A stretch of 64,000 nucleotides of DNA from Streptomyces chumphonensis (GCF_014779715.1 NZ_JACXYU010000011.1:123605-187604), one strand, 5' to 3'; shown: positions 42,429 to 51,506, counted from the stretch's first letter. Notes: a model not told the origin generated them from the sequence alone. Translations and numbers: made by a program.

Positions 42429-42493
42429 GGAGACCTCAGCTTGGGTGGTCGGAACGTACGGTTGTTCTCTCCGTAACACTGCCACGCGCTATC

Positions 42494-43315
42494 TCATTCC
42501 GAGATGGCCGGTCCGGTCCGCGAGACGATGTCGTCCCAGTAGCCGGGCAGCGTCTCGAACGGATCGGTGCCGCAGCCCCGGGGGGACTCCGCCGGGCCCC
42601 TCCCACCGGGGCCGCGCCCGCCGCGCGGCCGGCCGGTGGCGTCCGTCACGTAGACGGTCCCGGCCCCCTGCCACCGGGCGAGGCGCAGGGCCTCCTCCAG
42701 GTGGCCGCGCGGGACGCCGTGGACGAGGTGGCAGAACCGCGAGGCCGGATGGTCGGCCGTCCACTCCGGGGCCTGCGACCAGCGGTAGTCGGCCCACCGC
42801 CCCCGGAACGTGACGAGCTGCTCGGCGATGGCCGCGTAGCCCGGGTCCGGGTGCGTGTCGTGGCCGAGCACCAGATGGAGGGCGGGGTGCCCGTGCCGCG
42901 CCCCGAGCCCGCGCAGCGCGGTGACGGCTGCGGTCGCGGCCGGGAGCGTGACCGCACCGGCGGGCGCGCGGTCCAGGTAGAAGCCGCTCACGCCGTACCA
43001 GTCGAGGAAGCGCGCGGCGTCCGTCAGCAGCTCGGGGCCGGAGCGGACACCCCGGCGCAGGTCCAGATGGCCGAGCAGGGGCACGCCGGAGGCCCGCAGC
43101 CGGGCCGCCGCCGCGAGGCAGTACGGGTCCGGGCGGGCTCCCGCGCCGCCCGTGACCGGCACCCGCAGCACCGCCCAGTGCACCGGGGCGCCCGGGCGGG
43201 CCAGCTCGGCCCACTCCACCGGTGCCACCAGCGGATGGGCGTACCCCGGTACGCCCAGGCCCAGCCACCCGGCCGTCCGGGCCGCGGGCGGCGGAGAGGG
43301 CCTCAGATCCGACAC
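42494..43315 (-). CDS. Spherulin-4-type glycoside hydrolase-like protein (PelA/Sph3-like)
   Basis: 273 residues predicted as a (beta/alpha)8-barrel of the spherulation-specific family 4: GLGVPGYAHPL at the N terminus, the strand GVPLLGHLDLRRG, and the segment GVSGFYLDRAPAG (Asp115) at the catalytic strand. Family members such as Sph3 hydrolyse galactosaminogalactan, and PelA carries a related barrel. Sph3 has an Asp-Glu pair at this strand; here the second residue is Arg, so activity may be altered. No signal peptide. The GTG at 43315 overlaps the upstream epimerase gene by 13 bp and has GGAGG four bases away. Last gene of a four-gene operon. Confidence 0.75.
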   Translation of the reverse strand: MSDLRPSPPPAARTAGWLGLGVPGYAHPLVAPVEWAELARPGAPVHWAVLRVPVTGGAGARPDPYCLAAAARLRASGVPLLGHLDLRRGVRSGPELLTDAARFLDWYGVSGFYLDRAPAGAVTLPAATAAVTALRGLGARHGHPALHLVLGHDTHPDPGYAAIAEQLVTFRGRWADYRWSQAPEWTADHPASRFCHLVHGVPRGHLEEALRLARWQGAGTVYVTDATGRPRGGRGPGGRGPAESPRGCGTDPFETLPGYWDDIVSRTGPAISE

Positions 43316-44220
43316 GCGGCCTCCATCCAGATGTCCGCGAGCGACTCCTCCAGCCCGATCCGGGGCCGCCAGCCGAGGCGGTCCCGGGCGGTCCTGACGT
43401 CGGCCTGCTGCCAGGCGCCGCAGCCGTCCGGGTAGGGGGGCTGGACGTGGCCGGTGCCCAGGTGGGGCTCGTCCAGCTCCAGTACCGAACCGGCGTATCC
43501 GGCCACCCGTACCAGCATTCCGGCGGCGTCCCGCAGCCGGACGGCCCGCCCGGTACCGATGTTGACGACGCCCTGGGCGGCGGAGAGGGACGCGGCGTGC
43601 ACGGCGCGGGCCACGTCCCGCACGTCGACGAAGTCCCGCTGCACGCCGAGCCCGGAGAGCTTCAGCTCGTGGTCGCCGTGCTGCATGGCGCGCCGCATGG
43701 CCTCGGCGAGGCGCCCGAGCGGCGAACCGGCGGGCGTCCCCGGACCGGCCGGGGAGAACACGCGCAGCACGATGGCGTCGAGCCCCGAGCCGAGGACGAG
43801 CTCGGTCGCGGCGAGCTTGCTGACGCCGTAGTGGCCGCCGGGCCGGGGCATCGCGTCCTCGGCCGTCGAGGAGCCGGGCTGGGAGGGACCATACTCGGCC
43901 GCGCACCCGACGTGCACGAGCCGCGCGGTGCACCCACTGCGGCGCAGGGCCTCGCACACGGTCGCCGTGCCGACGGTGTTGTGCCGCAGCAGGTCGCGGG
44001 CGCTGCCCCGGATGGCGCCGGCGCAGTTGACGACGACGCCGGGGTGGACGGCGTCCAGGAAGCGGGTGAGCGCCCCCGGGCTGCCGCTGGACAGATCGAA
44101 CCGGACGTCGGAGTCGTCGCGGCGGCCGAGCGCGGTGAGCTGGACGGCCGGGTCGGCGAGCAGGCGGTCGGCCACGTAGCGGCCGAGGAAGCCGTTGGCC
44201 CCGAGCAGCAGCACCCTCAT
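43303..44220 (-). CDS. NAD-dependent NDP-sugar epimerase/dehydratase
   Basis: A 305-residue extended SDR with GANGFLGRYVADRL (residues 8-21, GxxGxxG), the YGVSK catalytic pair (YxxxK; GHYGVSKLAATEL) and the DFVDVRDVARAVH segment. It would interconvert nucleotide sugars, such as UDP-GlcNAc/GalNAc or UDP-Glc/Gal; the precise substrate cannot be read from sequence. GGAGGAA gives the ATG at 44220, which overlaps the stop of the membrane protein gene (ATGA). Its operon with a PelF-like glycosyltransferase and a spherulin-4 glycosidase matches what a GalNAc-containing polymer pathway would need. Confidence 0.82.
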   Translation of the reverse strand: MRVLLLGANGFLGRYVADRLLADPAVQLTALGRRDDSDVRFDLSSGSPGALTRFLDAVHPGVVVNCAGAIRGSARDLLRHNTVGTATVCEALRRSGCTARLVHVGCAAEYGPSQPGSSTAEDAMPRPGGHYGVSKLAATELVLGSGLDAIVLRVFSPAGPGTPAGSPLGRLAEAMRRAMQHGDHELKLSGLGVQRDFVDVRDVARAVHAASLSAAQGVVNIGTGRAVRLRDAAGMLVRVAGYAGSVLELDEPHLGTGHVQPPYPDGCGAWQQADVRTARDRLGWRPRIGLEESLADIWMEAACRI

Positions 44221-45671
44221 CGTGCTTCCTCCCCCGGTAGGCGCGGAAGGCCGGCGGCGTGCGACACGGTCATCGGTGGGGCTCCTTGTGGACGAGGGTG
44301 GTCGGGGGTCTCGGGCGGCCGGACGGTCGGCGGGGGCGCCGCGCGACGGGCCGGTACGGGCACGGCGGCCGGGGTCGCGGCCTCCGGGCGGAAGGCGCCC
44401 CGCAGCGGATGGTGGGCGGCCGCGCCGGTCAGGTGGGTGACGGCCGGGGCGAGGAGGCACACCCACGCCAGGCCGCAGGCGGCGGCCTGCACCACGGCCG
44501 GGCCGCCGGTGTCGACCGCCCGGCGCAGTGGCGCGTCGATCGCGTCGAGGCCGGGCAGGTCCGCGGCGGCGGCCCAGCCGAGGGCGAGGGCCTGCACGGC
44601 GCAGGCCACCGCGAGCCCGAGGGCCGCCGGGCGGGGGAAGCCGTGCGCGGCCAGCAGCACCGCAGTGAAGAGGAGCAGGCCCGTGGCGGTGACGGCGGCG
44701 GTCCCGGCCAGGAGGTGCGCGTCCGGGCCGCCGACGCCGAGGGGCGCGCCGGTCAGCGCGTACCGGGCGGCGGCCTGGATCGCCAGGAGGGCCAGGCAGC
44801 ACAGGGCGAGGATCCCGGCCAGCAGGGGACGGGCACGCGCGGCGAAGGCCCCCAGGCTCCGGCTGACCGCCAGCCGGTGCCGGGCCCCGGTCGCGAAGCG
44901 GTGCACGCACCAGGCGGCGGGCGCGACCGCGAAGGCCAGCGTCAGCGCGACCCAGCGGGGCGCGGGACGCAGCAGCGCCCCGCCGTCGAGGAGGGCGCCC
45001 AGGAGCCCGTCGCCGAGCAGCGCGTAACCCAGCAGCCAGACCCCCGCCAGGACCGGCGGCCACCCGAGCGGCACGCCCCGCAGCGCCGTCCGCAGGACCG
45101 CGCGCAGGACGCCCGCGACGAGCAGGGCGGCGAGGAGGGCGGCGGGCCACCGCAGCGAGGCGGGCAGCTGCGCGGGCAGGGGTGCGGGGAGGGCGAGGGC
45201 GCACAGCGTTCCCGGCAGGAGGGTCAGCGCCGCGCGCACTACGGTGCGCACCCCCTTCGGGCCCGGCGTCCGCGGCCACCGGGTCCGGCGGCCGGCCCTG
45301 CGGGGCCGGTCCGCCTTCGGCGGAGCGGGCGGCTCCAGCCGGGCCGAGCGGGCGAACAGCTCCTCGGCCAGGCCGAAGACGTCCCGGTGCCGGTAGCGGG
45401 CGGCGGCGCGGTCGTTGATCCCGTGCGCCTCCAGCGCGGCGGCGATCTCCAGCGGGTCGACGGCCCGCGCGCACAGCTCCCGGTGCTGGTGCAGCAGTGG
45501 CCGCACCGGATCGGCGGGCTCCCGCCGGACGGGGGCCCGTTCCTCGGCGCGGGGTGCCCCGGCGGCGGGCCGTTCCCGGCGTCGGGGCGTGGCACCGAGG
45601 GCCGCCGAGGACCGCTCGTTCCAGGCGCCGGGGCTCTGCGGGGCGCGCGGCTCGTACTCCACGGTACTCAT
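44217..45671 (-). CDS. Eight-TM membrane protein of the glycosyltransferase operon
   Basis: 484 residues. The first ~165 are cytosolic and contain a helical segment (REPADPVRPLLHQHRELCAR and ALEAHGINDRAAARYRHRDVFGLAEELFAR) that I associate with a family of Streptomyces membrane proteins. About eight hydrophobic helices follow, and then an acidic/proline tail. It does not look like the MOP-family flippase PelG, and no catalytic motif is seen, so a role as exporter, scaffold or co-polymerase is inference. ATGA overlaps on both sides with the glycosyltransferase (start) and epimerase (stop) genes imply coordinated translation. Confidence 0.75.
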   Translation of the reverse strand: MSTVEYEPRAPQSPGAWNERSSAALGATPRRRERPAAGAPRAEERAPVRREPADPVRPLLHQHRELCARAVDPLEIAAALEAHGINDRAAARYRHRDVFGLAEELFARSARLEPPAPPKADRPRRAGRRTRWPRTPGPKGVRTVVRAALTLLPGTLCALALPAPLPAQLPASLRWPAALLAALLVAGVLRAVLRTALRGVPLGWPPVLAGVWLLGYALLGDGLLGALLDGGALLRPAPRWVALTLAFAVAPAAWCVHRFATGARHRLAVSRSLGAFAARARPLLAGILALCCLALLAIQAAARYALTGAPLGVGGPDAHLLAGTAAVTATGLLLFTAVLLAAHGFPRPAALGLAVACAVQALALGWAAAADLPGLDAIDAPLRRAVDTGGPAVVQAAACGLAWVCLLAPAVTHLTGAAAHHPLRGAFRPEAATPAAVPVPARRAAPPPTVRPPETPDHPRPQGAPPMTVSHAAGLPRLPGEEAR

Positions 45672-47485
45672 CGGCCGCCCCCGCCCGCTCCGACCCGCGG
45701 CCCGGGGCCGACCGGTTCGCCGGGGCCCCGGGCCGGGCGGGCCCAGCTCGGCCGTCCGACCGGGGCCGGGGACGTCCGGGTGTGCGGCACGGCGGGCTCC
45801 CCCGCGCCGGCCGGCGCCGCCTCGGGTCCGAGGCGGCCGGACGCCCAGCGCACCGCCACGTGGGCCTCGGCGGGCCGCGCGAAGGGGTGGGCCCGGCCGC
45901 CGGACGTTCCCCGCCCCGCGCGGCGGCGCGCGATCAGCTCCAGGTACATCCCGTGGAAGGCCTCCAGGTTCTGTTCGACGGTGAACAGCTCCAGCGCGCG
46001 GGCGCGGGCGGCGGCGCCGAGGCGGGCCCGCCGGGCGGGGTCGCGGAGCAGTTGGAGGCAGGCGTCCGCCAGGGCGCGGGGGTTGCGCGGGGGCAGGACG
46101 AGGCCGGTGCCGCCGATGACCTCGCAGACGGCCCCGGCGTCCGTGGAGACGGTCGCGCGACCGCTGAACATCGCCTCCACCAGGGAGACGGGGAACCCTT
46201 CCACCGCGCTGGAGAGCACGACGACGGCGGCCCTGGCGTAGGCGTCGGCGAGTCGGGGGACCTCGGGTGATCCCACCTCGGTGAAGGTGACCGGGTTCGT
46301 CCCCACGCTGCGGGCGTCGCGCGCCTCGTCCGGGAAGAGCTGGGCGGCGAGGACGCGGCAGTGGGCGGCGTACGCGGGGTCGTCGGCCGGGCCGGAGCCG
46401 ACGAGGAGCAGCCGGGCCCGGGGCTCGACGCGGCGTACCTCGGCGAACGCGTGCAGCAGTGCCACCACGTCCTTGGCCGGCTCGACGCGTCCCGTCCACA
46501 CCAGCGTGGGCGCCGGGTCGGCCACGCCGTCGTCCTCGGCGACGGCGGTGAACGGCCTGCTCTCCATGCCGGGGTAGACGGTGCGCAGCTTGTGCCGCTC
46601 GGCGCCGCAGCGCTCCTGCCAGCGCCGGGCGTGGGCGTTGCCGGGCGTGATCACCTCGGCGCACCGGTACGCCTCGGCCGCGAGCCGGGCCTGGAAGGAG
46701 GCGAGCAGGGAGCGGACCGGGGCGGCGGACGCGGCGGGCGGCACGTCCCGGGCGGACCGCCGGGCCGCGCCGACGGCTCCGAGGTAGTGCTCGCGCACCC
46801 GCACCCCGTACTCGGTCAGGAGCAGCGGCGTGCCGACCCGGTGCCGGACGAGGAGCCCGGGCAGGGCCGCGGGCCCGGCGCCGACGGCGTGGCAGAGGTC
46901 GGCCGCGGTGAGCGCCGCGTCGCCGCCGCTCCCGCCGGGGCCGGGGCCGTACCAGTCGAGCGAGAGGGGGCGCAGGGCGCGTTCGAGCCGTTCGACGACG
47001 GCGAGCAGGTCCGGGACGGAGGCGGAGCGCGCGGAGCGCAGCGCTCCGGGGGCCCGGCAGGCGGACTCCAGAAGCCGGACCGCCTGCTCCGAGCGCAGGG
47101 CGGCGGGCAGCCTGCCGTGTTCGCGGGCGAGGTCGCCGAGCCCGTAGAGGCCGGTGGCGAAACGGTCCGCCTGTGGTTCCTCGGCGCACACGGCGGCGGC
47201 CAGTTCGGCGAAGTGCGCCGCGAACAGCGCGCGGGCGCGCCGTCCGTAGCCACGGCGCTCGCCGGGGCGTCCGACGGCGGGCGGACCCCACAGCCGGGCC
47301 GTCCGCACCTCCCGCACGGTCGGCGGCAGGGCGCACCGGGCGCCCTCGTCCTGACGACGGCTGCGGCTGAGCGCGTACACCGTGAACTCGTGGCCGCCGA
47401 GGCCCTGGACCAGCCGTCCGCACCAGGCGGCCGACTCGCCGCGCGCGTACGGGTAACCGCCCTCGGTGAGGAGCGCGATCCGCAT
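45668..47485 (-). CDS. PelF-like glycosyltransferase (GT4, DUF3492)
   Basis: 605 residues. The N terminus MRIALLTEGGYPYARGESAAW is the PelF/DUF3492 signature (LxTEGxYPYxxGG in PelF). A GT4 domain follows, with ITPGNAHARRW, LVWTGRVEPAKDVVALLHAFAEV, LLLVGSGP, and the E-x7-E motif of retaining GT4 enzymes in EGFPVSLVE. The soluble PelF enzyme polymerises GalNAc-rich Pel polysaccharide from UDP-GalNAc. This is the first gene of a four-gene operon with 4-base overlaps. The promoter must lie between 47486 and 47686; I see no clear element there. Confidence 0.85.
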   Translation of the reverse strand: MRIALLTEGGYPYARGESAAWCGRLVQGLGGHEFTVYALSRSRRQDEGARCALPPTVREVRTARLWGPPAVGRPGERRGYGRRARALFAAHFAELAAAVCAEEPQADRFATGLYGLGDLAREHGRLPAALRSEQAVRLLESACRAPGALRSARSASVPDLLAVVERLERALRPLSLDWYGPGPGGSGGDAALTAADLCHAVGAGPAALPGLLVRHRVGTPLLLTEYGVRVREHYLGAVGAARRSARDVPPAASAAPVRSLLASFQARLAAEAYRCAEVITPGNAHARRWQERCGAERHKLRTVYPGMESRPFTAVAEDDGVADPAPTLVWTGRVEPAKDVVALLHAFAEVRRVEPRARLLLVGSGPADDPAYAAHCRVLAAQLFPDEARDARSVGTNPVTFTEVGSPEVPRLADAYARAAVVVLSSAVEGFPVSLVEAMFSGRATVSTDAGAVCEVIGGTGLVLPPRNPRALADACLQLLRDPARRARLGAAARARALELFTVEQNLEAFHGMYLELIARRRAGRGTSGGRAHPFARPAEAHVAVRWASGRLGPEAAPAGAGEPAVPHTRTSPAPVGRPSWARPARGPGEPVGPGPRVGAGGGGR

Positions 47486-47686
47486 GGCGTCACCCCCGTT
47501 CTTCTCCTGTACCGGCGCAACGGGACGACGCTATGCGGGGGATACGGGGGGATGATGGACGGTTGTCCGCTCTACCACCGGAAGGGGTGAACTACCGTGA
47601 CCTTCCGCCGGTGCGGACGTTCGACCCCTGATAAGGGAGGCCCGGTCGACGCGCCCCGGGAGGTGGGCGGAGCCCGGCCGACGGCC

Positions 47687-48847
47687 TCAACCCTCGGGAT
47701 GCGGCCACGCGTTGGGACGGCAGGTCGCCGAGCCCGAACTGAGCGTCTTCGTCTGCTGCATCATCACCGGAGCGAGGTCGCCGTCCTTCGCGCAGCCCAC
47801 ATGGCCGAGCCCGAGCCGGTGCCCGACCTCGTGGTTGATGAGCATCTCCCGGTACTCGCGGACGAGGTCGGGGCCGTAGGTCGGCGACCCCTCGCCCCAG
47901 CGGTAGGCGTTGATCATGATGCGTTCCGTGGACGCCGAGTCGCACGAGACGTTGTCGACCGTCGTGTCCAGACCCGACTTGGCGCACCACTCGGCCGTCG
48001 TCCCGGGGCTGGCCAGCGTCATGACGAAGTCGGCCTCGCCCTCGTCGACCCGCTCGAAGCTGTAGCGGCCCTCGTGGCTCCAGCTGCGCTCGTCGGTCAG
48101 GGTGGTGTGGACGGCGCGGGCGAACAGCTCCGGGTCCAGGCCGAGGTCGTCCTCCACCTCCACCCGGTAGGTCAGCTCCGTGCCCCGGCCGGCGCCCGGC
48201 TCCGTGCCGGGCACGACGGTGAAGCTGCCCGGACCGCTCAGGTCGGGGTCGACGGGCGTCGCCGTGGCGAGCTGCTCCTCGTACGTCGGCTCCGGCGGCG
48301 CGTCCTGGCCGGACCCGTCCTGCTCCGCTTCCCGCTCCGCGGGTTCCCCGGCGCGCTCCTCGCCGTCCGCCGCCCGGGTGACGGTTCCCCCCACCGTGCC
48401 GTCCTGGCCCAGGACGAGGAGGGTCGTGGCGGCGGTGACGGCCGCCGCGCACAGGCCGGTGAACATCCGCAGCCTTCCGGTGGCGCCGGGGACACCGGCG
48501 CCACCGGTGCCGGGGCGCTCGCGGCCGGGAGGCGGAGGGTCGGCGGGGGAACCGGCCGCGGGAGCGGCGCTCTCGGGGGAAGCGGTGGCGCGGCGGGAGC
48601 CGGTCGGCTCGTCCGCCTTCTCGACGGCGGCGCCGTCCGGCGCGTCGAAGGCCGCCACGTACTCCGACCGGGGCCCGGGGACCGTCGGCCGGGCCGGCGC
48701 GGGGGCGGGCGGGCCGACGGGCCGCTCCGACGCCGCCGGAGCCTCGGCCGGTGAGCGCGGCCCGGGGACGGACGCGGGGACGGACGGCGTGGGCGGCGGG
48801 TCGGCCGTGGCCCCTCGGGCACGACGGGGGCGGCTGTGTCGTCCCAC
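47687..48847 (-). CDS. Secreted/anchored metzincin-like protein (DUF3152)
   Basis: 386 residues. A proline/serine-rich cytoplasmic segment (1-125), one membrane helix (about 128-150), an acidic linker, and a DUF3152 domain with HEVGHRLGLGHVGC (HExxHxxGxxH), the zinc motif of metzincins, near the C terminus. The helix topology puts the catalytic domain outside the cell. DUF3152 is widespread in actinobacteria with unknown substrate. The GTG at 48847 is seven bases after the stop of the hydrolase gene, so the two are one transcript. Confidence 0.83.
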   Translation of the reverse strand: MGRHSRPRRARGATADPPPTPSVPASVPGPRSPAEAPAASERPVGPPAPAPARPTVPGPRSEYVAAFDAPDGAAVEKADEPTGSRRATASPESAAPAAGSPADPPPPGRERPGTGGAGVPGATGRLRMFTGLCAAAVTAATTLLVLGQDGTVGGTVTRAADGEERAGEPAEREAEQDGSGQDAPPEPTYEEQLATATPVDPDLSGPGSFTVVPGTEPGAGRGTELTYRVEVEDDLGLDPELFARAVHTTLTDERSWSHEGRYSFERVDEGEADFVMTLASPGTTAEWCAKSGLDTTVDNVSCDSASTERIMINAYRWGEGSPTYGPDLVREYREMLINHEVGHRLGLGHVGCAKDGDLAPVMMQQTKTLSSGSATCRPNAWPHPEG

Positions 48848-48854
48848 GCGGCGT

Positions 48855-49847
48855 TCAGCTCCTGTCCGGCTCGGTCGTGCTGCCGTCCCGCGTCTCGGCC
48901 AGGAACCGGCGGACGGCCGCGGCCACCTCCTGGGGGTACTCCATCATCGCCACGTGCCCGGCGCTGGGCAGGGTCACCAGCCGGGAGTCCCGGAAGGCGC
49001 GGTGCGCCTTGCGGGCCATGCGGAAGGAGACCAGCCGGTCCCGTCCGCCGTAGACCAGCAGGGTGGGGGCGAGGACGCGTTCGGCCTGGCGCCAGAGCGA
49101 GTGCTGACCGCCGAGAGTGTAGGCGTCGACGACGCCGCGCGCCGAACGGGCCAGACTGTCCCAGAAGTGCGGCAGCCGCAGCCGCCGCTCGAACTCGGCG
49201 GCGGCCTCGGCGAGGTTCTCCTCCGTGGCCCGGGCGGGATCGCCGTAGCAGAGGTTCAGCAGCGCCCGGGTGCGCTGCTCGGCGGTCATGCCGCGGGAGA
49301 GCCGGCGATACCCCTGGACGACGCCCGGCACCGCCAGCAGTGCCGTCGGCAGGGCGGTGCGCTGCGGACGCAGCTCCGGTAGGGCCGGGGAGACGAGGGT
49401 CAGGGTGCGGACGAGGTCGGGACGGGCGGCCGCGACGCGGGTGGTGACGGCGCCGCCGAGGGAGTTGCCGAAGAGGTGCACCGGGCCGTGCCCGGCGGCG
49501 TCGAGGTAGCGGACGACCGCGCGGGCGTGGGCGGCCACGGTGTAGCGGTTGTCCTCGGGCGGGGGCGACCAGCCGAAGCCCGGCAGGTCGAGGGCGTCGC
49601 CCCGGACGTCCCCGGCGAGCTCCGTCATGAGTGCCGTCCAGTTCAGCGAGGAGCCGCCGAGGCCGTGGACGAAGAGGGCGGGGGGAGCGTCCTCGCGGGC
49701 CGGCGCGGGCGTCGAACGCACGGCGAGCGTGAGCCCGGGCAGGGAGACGGTCCGCGGTGGCCGCCCCGGTGAGCCGCCGGCCGCGGGAGCCGTCGGCTCG
49801 CGGTGCTGTGCGGCGGTCCGTACGTGCGGCTGGTCGGGAGAAACCAT
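48855..49847 (-). CDS. Alpha/beta hydrolase
   Basis: 330 residues. Oxyanion HGLGGSS, nucleophile GNSLGGA, acid in GGRDRLV and histidine in SAGHVAMMEYP complete a triad. The sequence resembles haloalkane-dehalogenase/epoxide-hydrolase-like enzymes but the substrate is unknown. A proline-rich N-terminal extension precedes the domain. The ATG at 49847 is chosen because TAACAT lies seven bases before it and no Shine-Dalgarno exists; an ATG three codons upstream is not better placed. Transcribed with the DUF3152 gene; divergent from the small acidic protein gene with 257 bp between. Confidence 0.84.
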   Translation of the reverse strand: MVSPDQPHVRTAAQHREPTAPAAGGSPGRPPRTVSLPGLTLAVRSTPAPAREDAPPALFVHGLGGSSLNWTALMTELAGDVRGDALDLPGFGWSPPPEDNRYTVAAHARAVVRYLDAAGHGPVHLFGNSLGGAVTTRVAAARPDLVRTLTLVSPALPELRPQRTALPTALLAVPGVVQGYRRLSRGMTAEQRTRALLNLCYGDPARATEENLAEAAAEFERRLRLPHFWDSLARSARGVVDAYTLGGQHSLWRQAERVLAPTLLVYGGRDRLVSFRMARKAHRAFRDSRLVTLPSAGHVAMMEYPQEVAAAVRRFLAETRDGSTTEPDRS

Positions 49848-49854
49848 GCAAGGC

Positions 49855-49860
49855 ATGTTA
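49855..49860 (-). promoter_or_regulatory. Candidate -10 element of the alpha/beta hydrolase gene (leaderless)
   Basis: TAACAT on the minus strand ends seven bases before the ATG; it decides between two possible starts. Confidence 0.4.
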
Positions 49861-50104
49861 CGACTCGATCACGCCAGCGATCACGTGTTCGGAGTCACAG
49901 ATTCCCCATGGTGCGCCACGAGCGCCCCGTGCGGCTCCCCGGCCCCGGAGGCACCGCCGACGGAGCCGTCTCGCGCCGCCGTCCTCCTCACCCTAGGCTC
50001 GTGTGGGAAACCAGCACCGGGGTAGACACGCCGGGGTGAAGGGGTGGCGTTGCGCCAGCGGACCCCCAGCAGAACCCATCGAACCGGAGACCTTCGAGGA
50101 CACC

Positions 50105-50302
50105 GTGAACGACGAAGACATCCGCCCCACCACGGACGAGCCCGGTACCGAGACGCCCGAGGCCGACGCGGCCGAGCAGCGCACCGAGGTCGGCGCGCCT
50201 CAGGACGGCCCCTCCGCCCCGACGATCCCCGACGACGTGAACCCCGCCGACGCCGCCGAGCAGGCCCGCGTCGTCGAGCTCGACGAGGACGACTACCGGT
50301 GA
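50105..50302 (+). CDS. Small acidic protein, unknown function
   Basis: 65 residues, strongly acidic (many Asp, Glu; RPTTDEPGTETPEADAAEQ, VELDEDDYR) and predicted disordered. GAGG five bases before the GTG at 50105 gives a good ribosome site, so I believe it is expressed. Similar short acidic proteins sit before the TetR gene in Streptomyces; I cannot name a family or function. Confidence 0.6.
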   Translation: MNDEDIRPTTDEPGTETPEADAAEQRTEVGAPQDGPSAPTIPDDVNPADAAEQARVVELDEDDYR

Positions 50303-50486
50303 CCGACCCGAGCGGGCCGGTCCTGACCGCCCGCCGCTTACCGAATCGGGACATAACCGGTCTCAGTCGGGCACCCCGTGTCCAGAAAGTGAAAATGTGC
50401 GCCCGCGACGCGCGCGTCCCGGTTACCCGAAAGTACGATGACGGATGCGGCGCATCTTCGCGTCCGGAACGAGCCAGGGAGGCGGC

Positions 50487-51113
50487 GTGACAGCCATGGA
50501 GCAGACCGAGGCACGCCCGCGGGGCACGCGCCTGCCGCGGCGGGCGCGGCGCAACCAGCTGCTGGGTGCCGCGCAGGAAGTGTTCGTGGCGCAGGGCTAC
50601 CACGCCGCCGCGATGGACGACATCGCCGACCGTGCCGGGGTCAGCAAGCCGGTGCTCTACCAGCACTTCCCCGGCAAGCTGGACCTCTACATGGCGCTGC
50701 TCGACCAGCACTGTGAGGCCCTGTTGCAGGCCGTCCGCGAGGCGCTGGGGTCCACGACCGACAACAAGTACCGGGTGGCGGCCACGATGGACGCCTACTT
50801 CACGTTCGTCGAGAACGAGGGCGGGGCGTTCCGGCTCGTCTTCGAGTCGGACCTGACGAACGAGCCGGCGGTGCGCGAGCGGGTCGACCGGGTGAGCCTG
50901 GAGTGCGCGGAGGCGGTCAGCGCCGTCATCGCCGAGGACACCAAGCAGCCGCAGGACCAGGCGATGCTGCTCGCGGTCGGACTGTGCGGCATGGCCCAGA
51001 TCACCGCGCGGTACTGGCTCGGGGCGGGGCAGCCCATTCCCAAGGACGCCGCCGCCTCGTTGATCTCCTCCCTCGCCTGGCGCGGCATCGCCGGCTTCCC
51101 GATGCAGGACTGA
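50487..51113 (+). CDS. TetR-family regulator
   Basis: 208 residues. The N-terminal HTH reads AAMDDIADRAGVSKPVLYQHFPGK, about residues 42-65, followed by a C-terminal helical domain (AYFTFVENEGGAFRLVFESDLT, LLAVGLCGMAQITARYWL). Highly conserved relatives exist in Streptomyces, but the ligand and regulon are unknown. GTG 50487 is taken because GGAGG lies four bases upstream; ATG 50496 is also possible. It is followed by the DUF3107 gene on the same strand. Confidence 0.85.
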   Translation: MTAMEQTEARPRGTRLPRRARRNQLLGAAQEVFVAQGYHAAAMDDIADRAGVSKPVLYQHFPGKLDLYMALLDQHCEALLQAVREALGSTTDNKYRVAATMDAYFTFVENEGGAFRLVFESDLTNEPAVRERVDRVSLECAEAVSAVIAEDTKQPQDQAMLLAVGLCGMAQITARYWLGAGQPIPKDAAASLISSLAWRGIAGFPMQD

Positions 51114-51278
51114 CGGCCCCGGAGGGCGTCCCCGACGGGCGCCGCCGTCGCCCCGCGTGTTCGCTGCGGGCGTTGCGGCCCGGCGAATGCCGGACGCCCG
51201 GCCGGGCTAGGGTGAGGACACAGTGCGCGGTCGCCCGCGCAGCAAGTGAGCGTGTCGGAAGGGTCGAAGGGACATAGC

Positions 51279-51506
51279 GTGGAGGTCAGGATCGGCGTGC
51301 TGCACACGCCTCGCGAGATCACCCTGGAGAGCCGGCAGAGCGCGGAGGACATCGAGAGCACCGTGGCCGACGCCCTGGCCGGCAAGTCGGGGCTCCTGAG
51401 CCTGGAGGACGAGCACGGCCGCAAGGTGCTCGTCCCCTCGGACCGGCTCGCCTACGTGGACATCGGCGACCCGACGGCCCGCCGCGTGGGCTTCGGCACC
51501 GTCTGA
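51279..51506 (+). CDS. DUF3107 family small protein
   Basis: 75 residues, a compact ATP-binding-protein-like domain of unknown function found throughout actinobacteria: VEVRIGVLHTPREITLES, then LLSLEDEHGRKVLVPSDRLAYVDIG. The GTG at 51279 has AAGGGA six bases upstream. It ends before a very long palindromic terminator. Confidence 0.8.
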   Translation: MEVRIGVLHTPREITLESRQSAEDIESTVADALAGKSGLLSLEDEHGRKVLVPSDRLAYVDIGDPTARRVGFGTV

